From Proteiniphilum sp. UBA5384 (GTDB lineage Bacteria > Bacteroidota > Bacteroidia > Bacteroidales > Dysgonomonadaceae): 64,000 nucleotides of DNA. Within the stretch, counting starts at the first letter, position 1. Each line of letters begins with the position of its first letter. The notes below the pieces were generated by a model. It saw only the letters and a program-made list of their open reading frames with translations. It did not search any database and had not been told where the DNA came from. Positions 17,582 to 26,341 of this stretch are shown piece after piece. The DNA lies in NCBI RefSeq assembly GCF_002410825.1, contig NZ_DHOS01000030.1, forward strand, positions 62,001 through 126,000, in the 5' to 3' direction. Position numbers and translations under genes: made by a program.

Positions 17582-18985
17582 ATGGAAACAAGATCAATTA
17601 AATATTACGCTACCTGCCTGATTGCAGGAGTGGGGCTCCTGCTTGCCTGCGAAAAAGAACCGGCGCTGCCCGATAAGCCGGTATATCCCGCAGGCAGTAA
17701 CGAGGCGGCGAACCAATGGATGTTGGACTCCTTGCGGAGGTATTACTTCTGGAATACATCGCTGCCCGGGAACCCGGCACTGGACAAGGAACCGCAGGCG
17801 TTTTTCAGGTCGGTGCTGCACAACGACGACCGTTTCTCCCTCCTGTTCGATCCCAACGACGGGGCTACGCTTACTCCCAGCCTGCGCACGCGCTACGGAT
17901 TTGAATTAAGCGTACTGGAAACAGGCGGCAGAATAGTGGGCGTGGTTACCCTCGTGCTGAAACAATCGCCGGCCGAACGTGCCGGATTGAAGCGGGGCGA
18001 CATACTTATCCAACTGAACGGGAAACCGTTTACCAAAGAAAATGCGGCCACGCTGCCCGTGGAGTTTGCCTCCGGAAGCAGCGGCACTGCGGTGCGAGCT
18101 ACATACGCCGGCAGCATATGGAACGAAGAAGAACCCCTGACGATAGGCATGATGTACACATTCGAACACCAGGACAAATACACCGTACTGGATGTAAACG
18201 GCACAAAAGTGGGGTATTATTTTATTCTTTCGTTCAACGAAACAGGCACTTATTCCCTGTTGCAAGCGTTCGGCGAATTCAAACAGGCCGGGGTGCAGGA
18301 GATGGTGATCGACCTGCGGTATAACTACGGCGGGAAAGTATCCTCATCGGCAGCCTTGGGAGCAATGCTCGCCCCCGGGATTAGCAGTAACTCGCCGTTC
18401 ATAACCTATAAAGGCAACGCCAACGGTGGCACGGTACACCATTCCTTCGCACAGGCTCTTGCCGCGGAAGAGCCGGGAACGGACTTCAACCGGATAACGG
18501 AACAGTCGTTAAACCTAAAACGGGTCTTCGTCCTCACCACGGAAGCGACGGCGTCGGCGTCGGAACTGATCCTGAACAACCTGAAACCCTATATGGAAGT
18601 GATACAGGTCGGCGAAACCACCTACGGCAAGGATGTAGCCTCGTTCGAAATAAAAGACCGGCGCAATCCGCCCGAAGTACGGTGGGTGATGCATCCGGTC
18701 ATTTATAAATTATCCAATTCGGAAGGAGAAGGGAATTACACTGAAGGGATCGCCCCCACCCAGGGGAACATCCTTTCGGAATTGGAAGGATTGCCCGATG
18801 ACCTTCTGCGCGAACTGGGCGACAAGGAAGAGGCACTGCTTGCGCACGCATTGCAAATGATAAGCAGAGGCTCATCGGACCTACAGTCGCATAATACCGA
18901 ATCCCGAGCGAAACCGGAATACGTACTGCTCTCCACGACTGCCGTAATGCAGGCGCATAAAGAACCGCCGGTTTATTTGCGATAA
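17582..18985 (+). CDS. S41-family (tail-specific) peptidase lipoprotein with PDZ domain
   Basis: 467 residues. The lipoprotein signal is LIAGVGLLLAC. An N-terminal S41 helper region follows (about 40-110, MLDSLRRYYFWNTSLPGNPA), then a PDZ domain (about 115-190, QSPAERAGLKRGDILIQLNG) and the catalytic domain (about 205-410) with DLRYNYGG, the serine in TTEATASASELI and the lysine in TYGKDVASF. Proteins of this type act on exported or surface proteins, and the lipid anchor suggests a periplasmic or surface site. It lies in the island with a GC-rich codon choice unlike the AT-richer integrase, suggesting separate transfer. Its substrate is unknown. Confidence 0.92.
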   Translation: METRSIKYYATCLIAGVGLLLACEKEPALPDKPVYPAGSNEAANQWMLDSLRRYYFWNTSLPGNPALDKEPQAFFRSVLHNDDRFSLLFDPNDGATLTPSLRTRYGFELSVLETGGRIVGVVTLVLKQSPAERAGLKRGDILIQLNGKPFTKENAATLPVEFASGSSGTAVRATYAGSIWNEEEPLTIGMMYTFEHQDKYTVLDVNGTKVGYYFILSFNETGTYSLLQAFGEFKQAGVQEMVIDLRYNYGGKVSSSAALGAMLAPGISSNSPFITYKGNANGGTVHHSFAQALAAEEPGTDFNRITEQSLNLKRVFVLTTEATASASELILNNLKPYMEVIQVGETTYGKDVASFEIKDRRNPPEVRWVMHPVIYKLSNSEGEGNYTEGIAPTQGNILSELEGLPDDLLRELGDKEEALLAHALQMISRGSSDLQSHNTESRAKPEYVLLSTTAVMQAHKEPPVYLR

Positions 18986-19089
18986 CCCGGCAAAAAACGG
19001 AATAGGGAGGGAAAAGCCAGGATAATGCGGTACCAACACTTGAACAGACGCTTTCTGCGAGAAGGTGGTGAAGATTTTTTTTTCGGTGT

Positions 19090-19236
19090 CAATCTCAAGC
19101 TGAGCTTGCACAACGCATAGGAGTGGATAAAGGCTATATTTCTCGGGTGGAGAGAGGGTTGACTATACCTACAGTATCAACTTTGTACCGCATAGCGGCT
19201 GCCATGGGGATGACGGTAGAGTTACGCCCTATTTAA
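19090..19236 (+). pseudogene. C-terminal remnant of an XRE-family HTH protein
   Basis: The plus-strand frame ending at TAA 19234-19236 encodes SQAELAQRIGVDKGYISRVE followed by RGLTIPTVSTLYRIAAAMGM and ends VELRPI. This is an XRE helix-turn-helix, as in antitoxins of the HigA type. No start codon or N-terminus is in frame: a T-run and stops precede it. It overlaps the 3' end of the DMP19-like gene on the other strand by 8 bp. Confidence 0.75.
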
Positions 19237-19762
19237 GTATCTCGGCGAAATCTTCCAGGTTCTCATCCACGTATTGCGCGATAATGGAGATCTCCTCCTC
19301 TTCGGTATAGAAGAACTTCTCTTCCAGTTCATCGAACTGCTCAAAGTCGACATACATCGCTGTGAACTCCTCTTCGGTAGTCTCTCGTTCCAGTTCGGTA
19401 CGATGGGTGTCATATATCTCTTTTGCCTTATAGAGGATTTTTGAAAATCCCTTTGCCCCCATCTGTTTCAGCGCTTTGGCGACCGGATTGTCGAAGATAT
19501 AACCTCCATAGCCATTCTGGATGAGTTGGACGAATCCACCCTCATTTACTTCTTCTGTAAAAAAACGAAGTGCAAGAAGCGTGTGCTGATACCCGTTCAG
19601 TAGATCCATGTTTTCTGCAGTGATCTCTCCTCCCAATGTTTCAAGATAAGCATCGGTAAACACTTTCAGGAATTCATCCATCCCTTTTTCGGCAGCCTCG
19701 ATAAGCTTGCTTTCGTGAATCTGTATCATTTGAGTCTTGTTTACTTGTTGTAAGAGGAACAT
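19229..19762 (-). CDS. DMP19/DUF4375-family protein
   Basis: 177 residues; the start may instead be at an internal Met (MIQIHESKLIEAAEKGMDEF). The core HTLLALRFFTEEVNEGGFVQ, LIQNGYGGYIFDNPVAKALK and QMGAKGFSKILYKAKEIYDT matches the DUF4375 pattern. The family includes the acidic DNA-mimic DMP19 of Neisseria. The C-terminal half is very acidic (EREDTEEEEF-like runs, FFYTEEEEISIIAQYVDENL). A DNA-mimic or anti-repressor role is therefore possible but unproven. The gene stands alone, at the edge of the island, with its 3' end touching an XRE remnant. Confidence 0.8.
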   Translation of the reverse strand: MFLLQQVNKTQMIQIHESKLIEAAEKGMDEFLKVFTDAYLETLGGEITAENMDLLNGYQHTLLALRFFTEEVNEGGFVQLIQNGYGGYIFDNPVAKALKQMGAKGFSKILYKAKEIYDTHRTELERETTEEEFTAMYVDFEQFDELEEKFFYTEEEEISIIAQYVDENLEDFAEILK

Positions 19763-19875
19763 GCGGTAAAACGATTGTCCGGAGTCTTTGCTTTGCCTGA
19801 TTGCTTCCCCGGAACAAAAGTAATGGTTTTTTCTTAAATGGCTTAACGGTGTCCTGTTATTCGGGAGAAAATAAC

Positions 19876-19883
19876 TATATTTG
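19876..19883 (+). promoter_or_regulatory. -7 promoter element of the DUF1015 gene
   Basis: TATATTTG fits TAnnTTTG and lies 46 bp before the ATG at 19930. It is downstream of the more distal in-frame ATG at 19801, which supports the shorter start. No clear -33 element was found. Confidence 0.5.
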
Positions 19884-19929
19884 CAAAAAATCCATCAAGA
19901 ATGAATTGGAAATAAAAAGTTTTAATCAG

Positions 19930-21171
19930 ATGAAAATAAAACCTTTTAGAGGTATCCGCCCGCCAAAAGCACTGGTGAAAGAAGTGGCATCCCGCCCGTA
20001 TGATGTGCTGAACTCTGAAGAGGCCCGCAAAGAGGCTGAAGGAAATGAGAAATCATTATATCGTATTATTAAACCGGAAATCGATTTTCCTGTAGGAAAA
20101 GATGAACATGATGCGGATGTATATGAAAAAGCCGCGGAAAATCTCAAAAAATTCCGGGATAACGGTTGGCTTGTGCAGGATGATAAAGAACTTTATTATG
20201 TCTATGCACAGACAATGAACGGAAAAACCCAGTATGGGTTGGTTGTCGGTGCTTATGTGGAAGATTACATGAACGGTAAAATTAAAAAACATGAGCTTAC
20301 CCGTCGTGATAAGGAAGAAGATCGTATGAAGCATGTAAAGGTGACCGATGCCAATATGGAACCTGTTTTCTTTGCCTATCCCGATCATGGCGAATTGAAC
20401 GAGATCGTAGATAGAATCAGGACCGGGCAACCGGAGTATGATTTTGTGTCGGTGGATGGGGTAGGTCACCATCTCTGGTTGATAGAAAAAGTTGAGGATA
20501 TCCGCCGGATTACTGAGATATTTGATTCAATGCCTGCCATGTATATTGCCGATGGGCACCACCGTTCAGCAGCAGCAGCACTGGTGGGTGCCGAAAAAGC
20601 AAAAAATAATCCCCATCACAGAGGAGATGAAGAGTATAATTATTTCATGGCTGTTTGTTTTCCTGACAGCCAGTTGACCATTATCGATTATAACCGGGTA
20701 GTGAAAGATCTCAACGGGCTTACTCCTGATGAATTTATAAAAAAATTAGAGAAAAATTTTGTGGTAGAATTCGCGGGATCAGAGATACCAAAACCTCAAC
20801 ATCTCCACCAGTTCTCGATCTATCTTGACGGGCGATCGTTTATTGTTACGGCCAAACCCGGTGCGTATGATGACAATGACCCCATCGGTCAACTCGACGT
20901 GACCATTACATCCAACCTGATACTGGATGAAATTTTAGGTATCAAGGATCTTCGCAGTGACAAACGGATCGATTTTGTAGGGGGAATTCGTGGTCTGGGA
21001 GAGTTGAAAAAACGTGTGGATAGAGGGGAAATGGCACTGGCCATCGCCTTGTACCCGGTCTCCATGAAGCAACTAATGGATATTGCCGATACCGGAAATA
21101 TCATGCCTCCAAAAACTACATGGTTTGAACCTAAGTTACGCTCGGGATTGGTGATACATCAATTACAATAA
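19930..21171 (+). CDS. DUF1015-family protein
   Basis: 413 residues from the ATG at 19930. The frame extends to 19801, but the protein family begins at MKIKPFRGIRPPKALVKEVA and a -7 promoter element lies between the two starts. The signature IADGHHRSAAA is present near residue 210. DUF1015 proteins are widespread in bacteria and have no established activity; in Bacteroidetes they are often found near serine-biosynthesis genes, which are not seen here. An Lrp/AsnC regulator gene follows 20 bp downstream, probably in the same transcript. Confidence 0.92.
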   Translation: MKIKPFRGIRPPKALVKEVASRPYDVLNSEEARKEAEGNEKSLYRIIKPEIDFPVGKDEHDADVYEKAAENLKKFRDNGWLVQDDKELYYVYAQTMNGKTQYGLVVGAYVEDYMNGKIKKHELTRRDKEEDRMKHVKVTDANMEPVFFAYPDHGELNEIVDRIRTGQPEYDFVSVDGVGHHLWLIEKVEDIRRITEIFDSMPAMYIADGHHRSAAAALVGAEKAKNNPHHRGDEEYNYFMAVCFPDSQLTIIDYNRVVKDLNGLTPDEFIKKLEKNFVVEFAGSEIPKPQHLHQFSIYLDGRSFIVTAKPGAYDDNDPIGQLDVTITSNLILDEILGIKDLRSDKRIDFVGGIRGLGELKKRVDRGEMALAIALYPVSMKQLMDIADTGNIMPPKTTWFEPKLRSGLVIHQLQ

Positions 21172-21191
21172 TATTTAATTTTAGTGAATCT

Positions 21192-21668
21192 ATGGCACAT
21201 CATGATTTAGACGAACTGGATGAGAAGATTCTCAGGATGATAGTGGATAATGCACGCATCCCTTTTTTGGAAGTTGCCCGCGCATGTGGTGTTTCGGGTG
21301 CGGCTATCCATCAACGGGTACAGAAGCTTGTCGGATTAGGGGTGATCAAAGGCTCCGAATTTCTGCTGGATGCAGAAAAGGTTGGTTATGAAACCTGCGC
21401 GTATGTGGGTATCTTTCTTACTTCTCCTTCTACCTTTGAGTATGTAGTAGCCGAACTGGAAAAAATTCCTGAGGTGGTGGAATGTTATTATACCACCGGT
21501 CAGTATGACCTTTTGGTAAAGGTGTTTGCGAAAAATAACAAAGATTTGTTGAGGATTATCCACGACGAATTGCAGCCGTTGGGATTATCAAGAACTGAGA
21601 CTATGATGTGTTTTAAGGAAGGATTCCGAAAAAAATTACCTATTCAATTTATTGAAATGGAAAGCTGA
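21192..21668 (+). CDS. Lrp/AsnC-family transcriptional regulator
   Basis: 158 residues with an N-terminal winged HTH (about 8-60, LDELDEKILRMIVDNARIPF, VARACGVSGAAIHQRVQKLV) and a C-terminal RAM ligand-binding domain (about 70-150, VAELEKIPEVVECYYTTGQY with DLLVKVFAKNNKDLL). Family members respond to amino acids and form octamers. It is close behind the DUF1015 gene and may regulate it or amino-acid metabolism elsewhere. Confidence 0.95.
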   Translation: MAHHDLDELDEKILRMIVDNARIPFLEVARACGVSGAAIHQRVQKLVGLGVIKGSEFLLDAEKVGYETCAYVGIFLTSPSTFEYVVAELEKIPEVVECYYTTGQYDLLVKVFAKNNKDLLRIIHDELQPLGLSRTETMMCFKEGFRKKLPIQFIEMES

Positions 21669-21832
21669 TTTTTCAGTTAGAATAAACCTGATAATTCATC
21701 TTGATTTTAAGAATGGCCATTTTCTAGTTGTATGCCTCCTGGAGAGCTTCTGTTCTAGTTCCCATTCTTATATTTTTCATTAACGGGACAAGTCCATTTA
21801 TAATCAGGATATTATAAAAACAACCATAAATT

Positions 21833-23281
21833 ATGACGACGCGTAGAAATTTTATTAAAAAAAGCGCCATGGGATTGACCGCATTGGCTGTAAATCCCGC
21901 TTGGGCGGCCTCACCGGTAAGAGGAGAGGCTGCAAAGAACAAATTTGTATCCAATCGCCCTGCCACCGGCAACCGTCATTTTACTTCGGTAGCGGTTGAA
22001 CAGACCATTACAAGAGTGAAAGCAAAGATAAAAGATCCTAAACTGGCATGGATGTTTGAGAATTGTTTTCCCAATACGCTGGATACGACAGTAAACTTCA
22101 GTATGAAAAACGGTAAACCCGATACCTTTGTGATTACCGGTGATATCGATGCCATGTGGCTCCGCGATTCATCGGCACAGGTATGGCCTTATCTGCCGCT
22201 TACCAAGTCGGACGCCAAACTGAAACAACTCATTGCGGGGGTCATTAACCGGCAAACACAATGTATCCTGATCGATCCCTATGCCAATGCTTTTTATGCT
22301 GAACCCAATCCGAATGGGCACTGGGTCTCCGACCGTACAGAGATGAAACCGGAATTACATGAACGCAAATGGGAAATCGATTCGCTTTGTTATCCCGTAA
22401 GACTGGCATATAACTACTGGAAAACTACCGGTGACACTTCCGTTTTCGATGCCGATTGGAAAAAGGCTATGGAACTTGTGATAAAGACATTCAAAGAACA
22501 ACAGCGCAAAGATAGTCTGGGACCTTATAAATTTCAACGGGAAACGGAACGTCAATTGGATACGGTGAATAATGACGGATATGGTAATCCGGTCAATCCT
22601 GTAGGTTTGATTGTTTCTACATTTCGTCCTTCGGACGATGCTACCACTTTCCAATTCCTTGTGCCATCTAATTTCTTCGCTGTTACTTCACTGAATCAGA
22701 TTGCAGAGATCGCTGAAAAAGTTGTCAGGGATAATAAGTTGGCAGCCGAAAGCAAGGCTCTGGCAGAGGAGGTAAATAATGCGCTTAGGCAATACGCCGT
22801 CGTGGAGCATCCAAAATATGGAAAGGTGTATGCTTTTGAAGTGGATGGTTTTGGAAATGCCTATTTTATGGATGATGCCAATATTCCTAGTCTGTTGGCC
22901 TTGCCTTATCTGGATGGCGTTCCCAAAAACGATCCGGTCTATCAGAATACCCGCAAGTTGGTGTGGAGCAAAGATAATCCCTATTTCTTCAAAGGAAGTG
23001 CAGGAGAAGGCATCGGCGGTCCACATATCGGATATGACATGATCTGGCCGATGAGTATCATTATACGTGCACAAACCAGCAACAACGACGAAGAGATCCT
23101 CGACTGTCTGCGAATGTTACGTAATACCGACGGTAATACAGGATTCATGCATGAATCGTTTCATAAAGATGATCCATCCAATTTTACCCGGAAATGGTTT
23201 GCCTGGGTAAATACCCTGTTTGGCGAACTAATCGTGGATCTGGAAGGTCAGGGAAAAATGGATTTGATTAATTCTATATAA
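21833..23281 (+). CDS. GH125 exo-alpha-1,6-mannosidase
   Basis: 482 residues with a Tat-like signal (TTRRNFIKKSAMGLTALAVN). The body matches glycoside hydrolase family 125 (metal-independent inverting exo-alpha-1,6-mannosidase): ITGDIDAMWLRDSSAQVWPY, DGYGNPVNPVGLIVSTFRPS with DDATTFQFLVPSNFFA, DDANIPSLLALPYLDG and TGFMHESFHKDDPSNFTRKW. It removes non-reducing alpha-1,6-mannose from mannan or N-glycan fragments, presumably in the periplasm. A GH92 gene follows after 24 bp on the same strand, giving a two-enzyme mannoside operon without its own SusCD. Confidence 0.93.
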   Translation: MTTRRNFIKKSAMGLTALAVNPAWAASPVRGEAAKNKFVSNRPATGNRHFTSVAVEQTITRVKAKIKDPKLAWMFENCFPNTLDTTVNFSMKNGKPDTFVITGDIDAMWLRDSSAQVWPYLPLTKSDAKLKQLIAGVINRQTQCILIDPYANAFYAEPNPNGHWVSDRTEMKPELHERKWEIDSLCYPVRLAYNYWKTTGDTSVFDADWKKAMELVIKTFKEQQRKDSLGPYKFQRETERQLDTVNNDGYGNPVNPVGLIVSTFRPSDDATTFQFLVPSNFFAVTSLNQIAEIAEKVVRDNKLAAESKALAEEVNNALRQYAVVEHPKYGKVYAFEVDGFGNAYFMDDANIPSLLALPYLDGVPKNDPVYQNTRKLVWSKDNPYFFKGSAGEGIGGPHIGYDMIWPMSIIIRAQTSNNDEEILDCLRMLRNTDGNTGFMHESFHKDDPSNFTRKWFAWVNTLFGELIVDLEGQGKMDLINSI

Positions 23282-23305
23282 GGTAAAACCTATAAAAAGA
23301 GAATA

Positions 23306-25618
23306 ATGAGAAAACTATTGATTGTCGCGGCGATTTTAATGTCGATCGTGTCATGTACGGGGGATAAGACTCCTTCGGTAGGTGTGCCGGTCCGATTGGA
23401 AAATACGCCTGTCGATTATGTAAATATCCTGATGGGTACCATGTCGGAATTTCCCCTTTCTCACGGAAATACCTACCCTGCCATCGCGGTTCCCTGGGGA
23501 ATGAACTTCTGGACCCCCCAGACACGCAAGATCGGCGATGGATGGCAGTATGTGTACAACGATTATAAGTTGAACGGTTTTAAGCAGACCCACCAACCCA
23601 GTCCATGGAATAATGATTATGGACAGTTTTCTATTTTCGCGATGACGGAGAGGATGGAGTTCGACCAGGAGAAAAGGGCCAGCTGGTATTCGCACAAGGC
23701 GGAAGTAGCAAAACCTTATTATTATAGTGTTTATCTCGCCGATTATGATATCGTAGCCGAAATTACCCCCACGGAACGGGCAGCTGTTTTCAGGTTCACT
23801 TTCCCTGAAACGGATAAGGCGTATGTACTGGTTGACGCGTTTGACAGGGGATCGGGTGTAGAAATCATTCCTGAAAAGAATGCCATTGTCGGTTATACCA
23901 CGCGTAACAGTGGCGGTGTGCCGGAGAACTTCAAAAACTATTTTGTGATAACATTTGATAAACCTTTCCAATACAAGAATGTGGTAAAGGATGGCGAAAT
24001 CCTGCCACGGGGTGATCAGGCGGAAGCTAACCATACCGGTGCATTTATCGGTTTTGCTACACAAAAGGGTGAGAAAGTGAGTGTGCGGGTGGCATCCTCT
24101 TTCATCAGTTACGAACAGGCGTGGCAAAACCTGAAAGAGGTAACCGGAAAAGACTTTGAAACGGTGAAGCAGGAAGGGCGCGATGCATGGAACGGAGTTC
24201 TTGGCAGGATTGAAATAGAAGGAGGTGACCTGGATCAACAACGGACCTTCTATTCAACCCTTTATCGTTCCACTCTCTTTCCCCGCAAGTTCTATGAAAT
24301 CGACGCACAGGGAAATACAATGCATTATAGTCCTTACAATGGGGAAGTCCTTCCCGGATATATGTATACCGATACCGGTGTATGGGATACATTCCGTGCA
24401 CTATTTCCCCTGTTGAACCTGGTTTATCCTTCGGTGAACGTGGAGATACAGCAGGCATGGATCAATACTTATAAGGAGAGCGGATTTCTGCCTGAATGGG
24501 CAAGCCCGGGGCACAGGCAGAGCATGATCGGTAATAATTCCGCTTCGGTAGTCGCCGATGCTTACCTGAAAGGATTGCGCGGATATAATATCGAAACACT
24601 TTATGAGGCATTGTTGCATGGTACAGAGAATGTACATCCCACAATCAATGCCACAGGGCGCTACGGTCATGAGTACTATAACAAGCTGGGGTATGTTCCC
24701 TATGATGTGGAAATTAATGAAAATGCCGCCCGTACGTTGGAATACGCTTATGACGACTGGACTATTTACCAATTGGCCAAGGAGCTGAACCGTCCCCAGG
24801 AAGAGATTGACCGCTTCGCTAAACGTAGCCAGAATTATCGGAACCTCTATTCGCCGGAATATAAATTGATGCGGGGACGTAACCAGGATGGTTCTTTCCA
24901 GTCTCCTTTCAATCCTGTAAAATGGGGAGATGCCTTTACGGAAGGTAATAGCTGGCATTACACGTGGTCGGTATTTCATGATCCGCAGGGACTGATCGAT
25001 CTGATGGGTGGCAAGGAGGAATTTGTAAATATGCTCGATTCCGTGTTTGTAATGCCTCCTGTTTTTGACGACAGTTATTATGGAGGAGTGATTCATGAGA
25101 TCCGTGAGATGCAGGTGATGAATATGGGGCAGTATGCCCATGGCAATCAGCCTATCCAACATATGCTCTACCTTTATAATTATGCAGGTGAACCGTGGAA
25201 GGGGCAGTATTGGATCCGTGAAGTGCTTGATAAACTGTACAGTCCCAATCCCGACGGTTATTGTGGTGATGAGGATAATGGACAGACTTCAGCATGGTAT
25301 GTATTCTCTTCGCTTGGCTTCTATCCCGTTTGTCCCGGTACCGACCAGTATGTACTTGGGTCCCCCCAGTTCAATAAGATGACCCTTCATCTGGAGAATG
25401 GAAAAACCGTTGAGATCAATGCGCCGGACAATAGCCGTGAAACGCGGTATGTGTCCGGTATTAAGGTGAATGGGGAGGAGTACACCAAAAATTATTTTAC
25501 CCATGATCAATTAATGGATGGAGCAAAAATCGACTTTACCATGTCTGCTACGCCCAATAAGACACGAGGTACGAATGAATCCGATTTTCCTTATTCGTTC
25601 TCGAATGAGAATAAATAA
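23306..25618 (+). CDS. GH92 alpha-1,2-mannosidase lipoprotein
   Basis: 770 residues. The signal (LLIVAAILMSIVSC) carries a lipobox. The protein follows the GH92 pattern: VDYVNILMGTMSEFPLSHGN, FKQTHQPSPWNNDYGQFSIF, YRSTLFPRKFYEID, YTDTGVWDTFRALFPLLNLV, GNSWHYTWSVFHDPQGLIDL and GYCGDEDNGQTSAWYVFSSL. The GDEDNGQ..W region carries the conserved catalytic acidic residues. GH92 enzymes are calcium-dependent exo-mannosidases, usually alpha-1,2. With the GH125 enzyme it would strip mannose from fungal mannan or host N-glycans. Confidence 0.95.
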   Translation: MRKLLIVAAILMSIVSCTGDKTPSVGVPVRLENTPVDYVNILMGTMSEFPLSHGNTYPAIAVPWGMNFWTPQTRKIGDGWQYVYNDYKLNGFKQTHQPSPWNNDYGQFSIFAMTERMEFDQEKRASWYSHKAEVAKPYYYSVYLADYDIVAEITPTERAAVFRFTFPETDKAYVLVDAFDRGSGVEIIPEKNAIVGYTTRNSGGVPENFKNYFVITFDKPFQYKNVVKDGEILPRGDQAEANHTGAFIGFATQKGEKVSVRVASSFISYEQAWQNLKEVTGKDFETVKQEGRDAWNGVLGRIEIEGGDLDQQRTFYSTLYRSTLFPRKFYEIDAQGNTMHYSPYNGEVLPGYMYTDTGVWDTFRALFPLLNLVYPSVNVEIQQAWINTYKESGFLPEWASPGHRQSMIGNNSASVVADAYLKGLRGYNIETLYEALLHGTENVHPTINATGRYGHEYYNKLGYVPYDVEINENAARTLEYAYDDWTIYQLAKELNRPQEEIDRFAKRSQNYRNLYSPEYKLMRGRNQDGSFQSPFNPVKWGDAFTEGNSWHYTWSVFHDPQGLIDLMGGKEEFVNMLDSVFVMPPVFDDSYYGGVIHEIREMQVMNMGQYAHGNQPIQHMLYLYNYAGEPWKGQYWIREVLDKLYSPNPDGYCGDEDNGQTSAWYVFSSLGFYPVCPGTDQYVLGSPQFNKMTLHLENGKTVEINAPDNSRETRYVSGIKVNGEEYTKNYFTHDQLMDGAKIDFTMSATPNKTRGTNESDFPYSFSNENK

Positions 25619-25639
25619 AGATATAATTATATCAAATGA

Positions 25640-25679
25640 AAAAGGTGTCGCCGGAAATTATCGGGCGGCACTTTTTTTA
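25640..25679 (+). terminator. Terminator of the GH125-GH92 operon
   Basis: GTGTCGCC (25645-25652) pairs with GGCGGCAC (25664-25671) with one wobble, and a run of seven Ts follows. The A-rich left flank could also let it work leftwards. Confidence 0.8.
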
Positions 25680-26165
25680 TTTTCTGTGACTATTCTCATT
25701 GATATATTTTTTCAGGTCGGCTTCGTATAGTTTGCCAACAGGTATATGCTGCTCGTTCTGAAGTACCAGATGCTTTTTTTCAATACATTTTATGGCAGAG
25801 AGATTCACAATATAGGACTGGTGTACACATAGGAATAAGGAGGGAAGTAGCTTTTCCTGAAACGATTTTAAACTGCCCAGTGTCATGACTGGCCTTTTGT
25901 AAGGGGAAAATATGCGTACGTATTCATTGCGGCTTTCGATGAAGATGATGTCCTCAATATCAATAGCCATTGTTTTGTATTACGCCCCGACAAAAATTGT
26001 ATGCTTACTGCTCTTCTTTTCCTTTGTTTCTTACTTTAATAGATATTGTCGATATACCCTCTCTGCTGACCGCACAAAATCCAGATAATCGATCGGTTTA
26101 AGAAGATAGTCGGTGGCTTTCACCTTAAAAACCCTCCAATGCATTTCGGAATGACCCTGTCAGTT
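25677..26165 (-). pseudogene. LytTR-type response regulator, decayed by two nonsense codons and a frameshift
   Basis: The C-terminal DNA-binding LytTR domain is open as 97 codons (25677-25970: DIIFIESRNEYVRIFSPYKR, FLCVHQSYIVNLSAIKCIEK). Reading upstream in the same frame gives the receiver end KATDYLLKPIDYLDFVRSAE, interrupted by TAA codons at 26031-26033 and 25980-25982. The linker between them still reads ETKEKKSSKHTIFVGA. Further upstream the receiver continues as NALEGF in another frame after an extra T near 26125-26132. The gene once encoded a response regulator of a LytS-type histidine kinase. No kinase gene is nearby. The LytTR piece could still be translated from its Met as a small DNA-binding protein. 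Confidence 0.85.
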
Positions 26166-26341
26166 CCAGGAATTCAGTTCCGAGTATACATTGTTTTCGA
26201 TTCATCGGGTCATGTTTCGGATTGTGTGTCAATTTGCATAGTGATATTTCAATGCAAATATAACAACAACCAGAGGTATACGTTGAAGGAATCAACGAAC
26301 AACACTTTTTTATCAACGAATGGAAAGAGTCCTGAATTTTT

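Noticed and set aside
13330..19800. Downstream direct repeat of the tRNA-Pro 3' end (attR)
   Set aside because: I searched by eye for GTTCGAATCCC and CACCCCG copies downstream and found none in the window.
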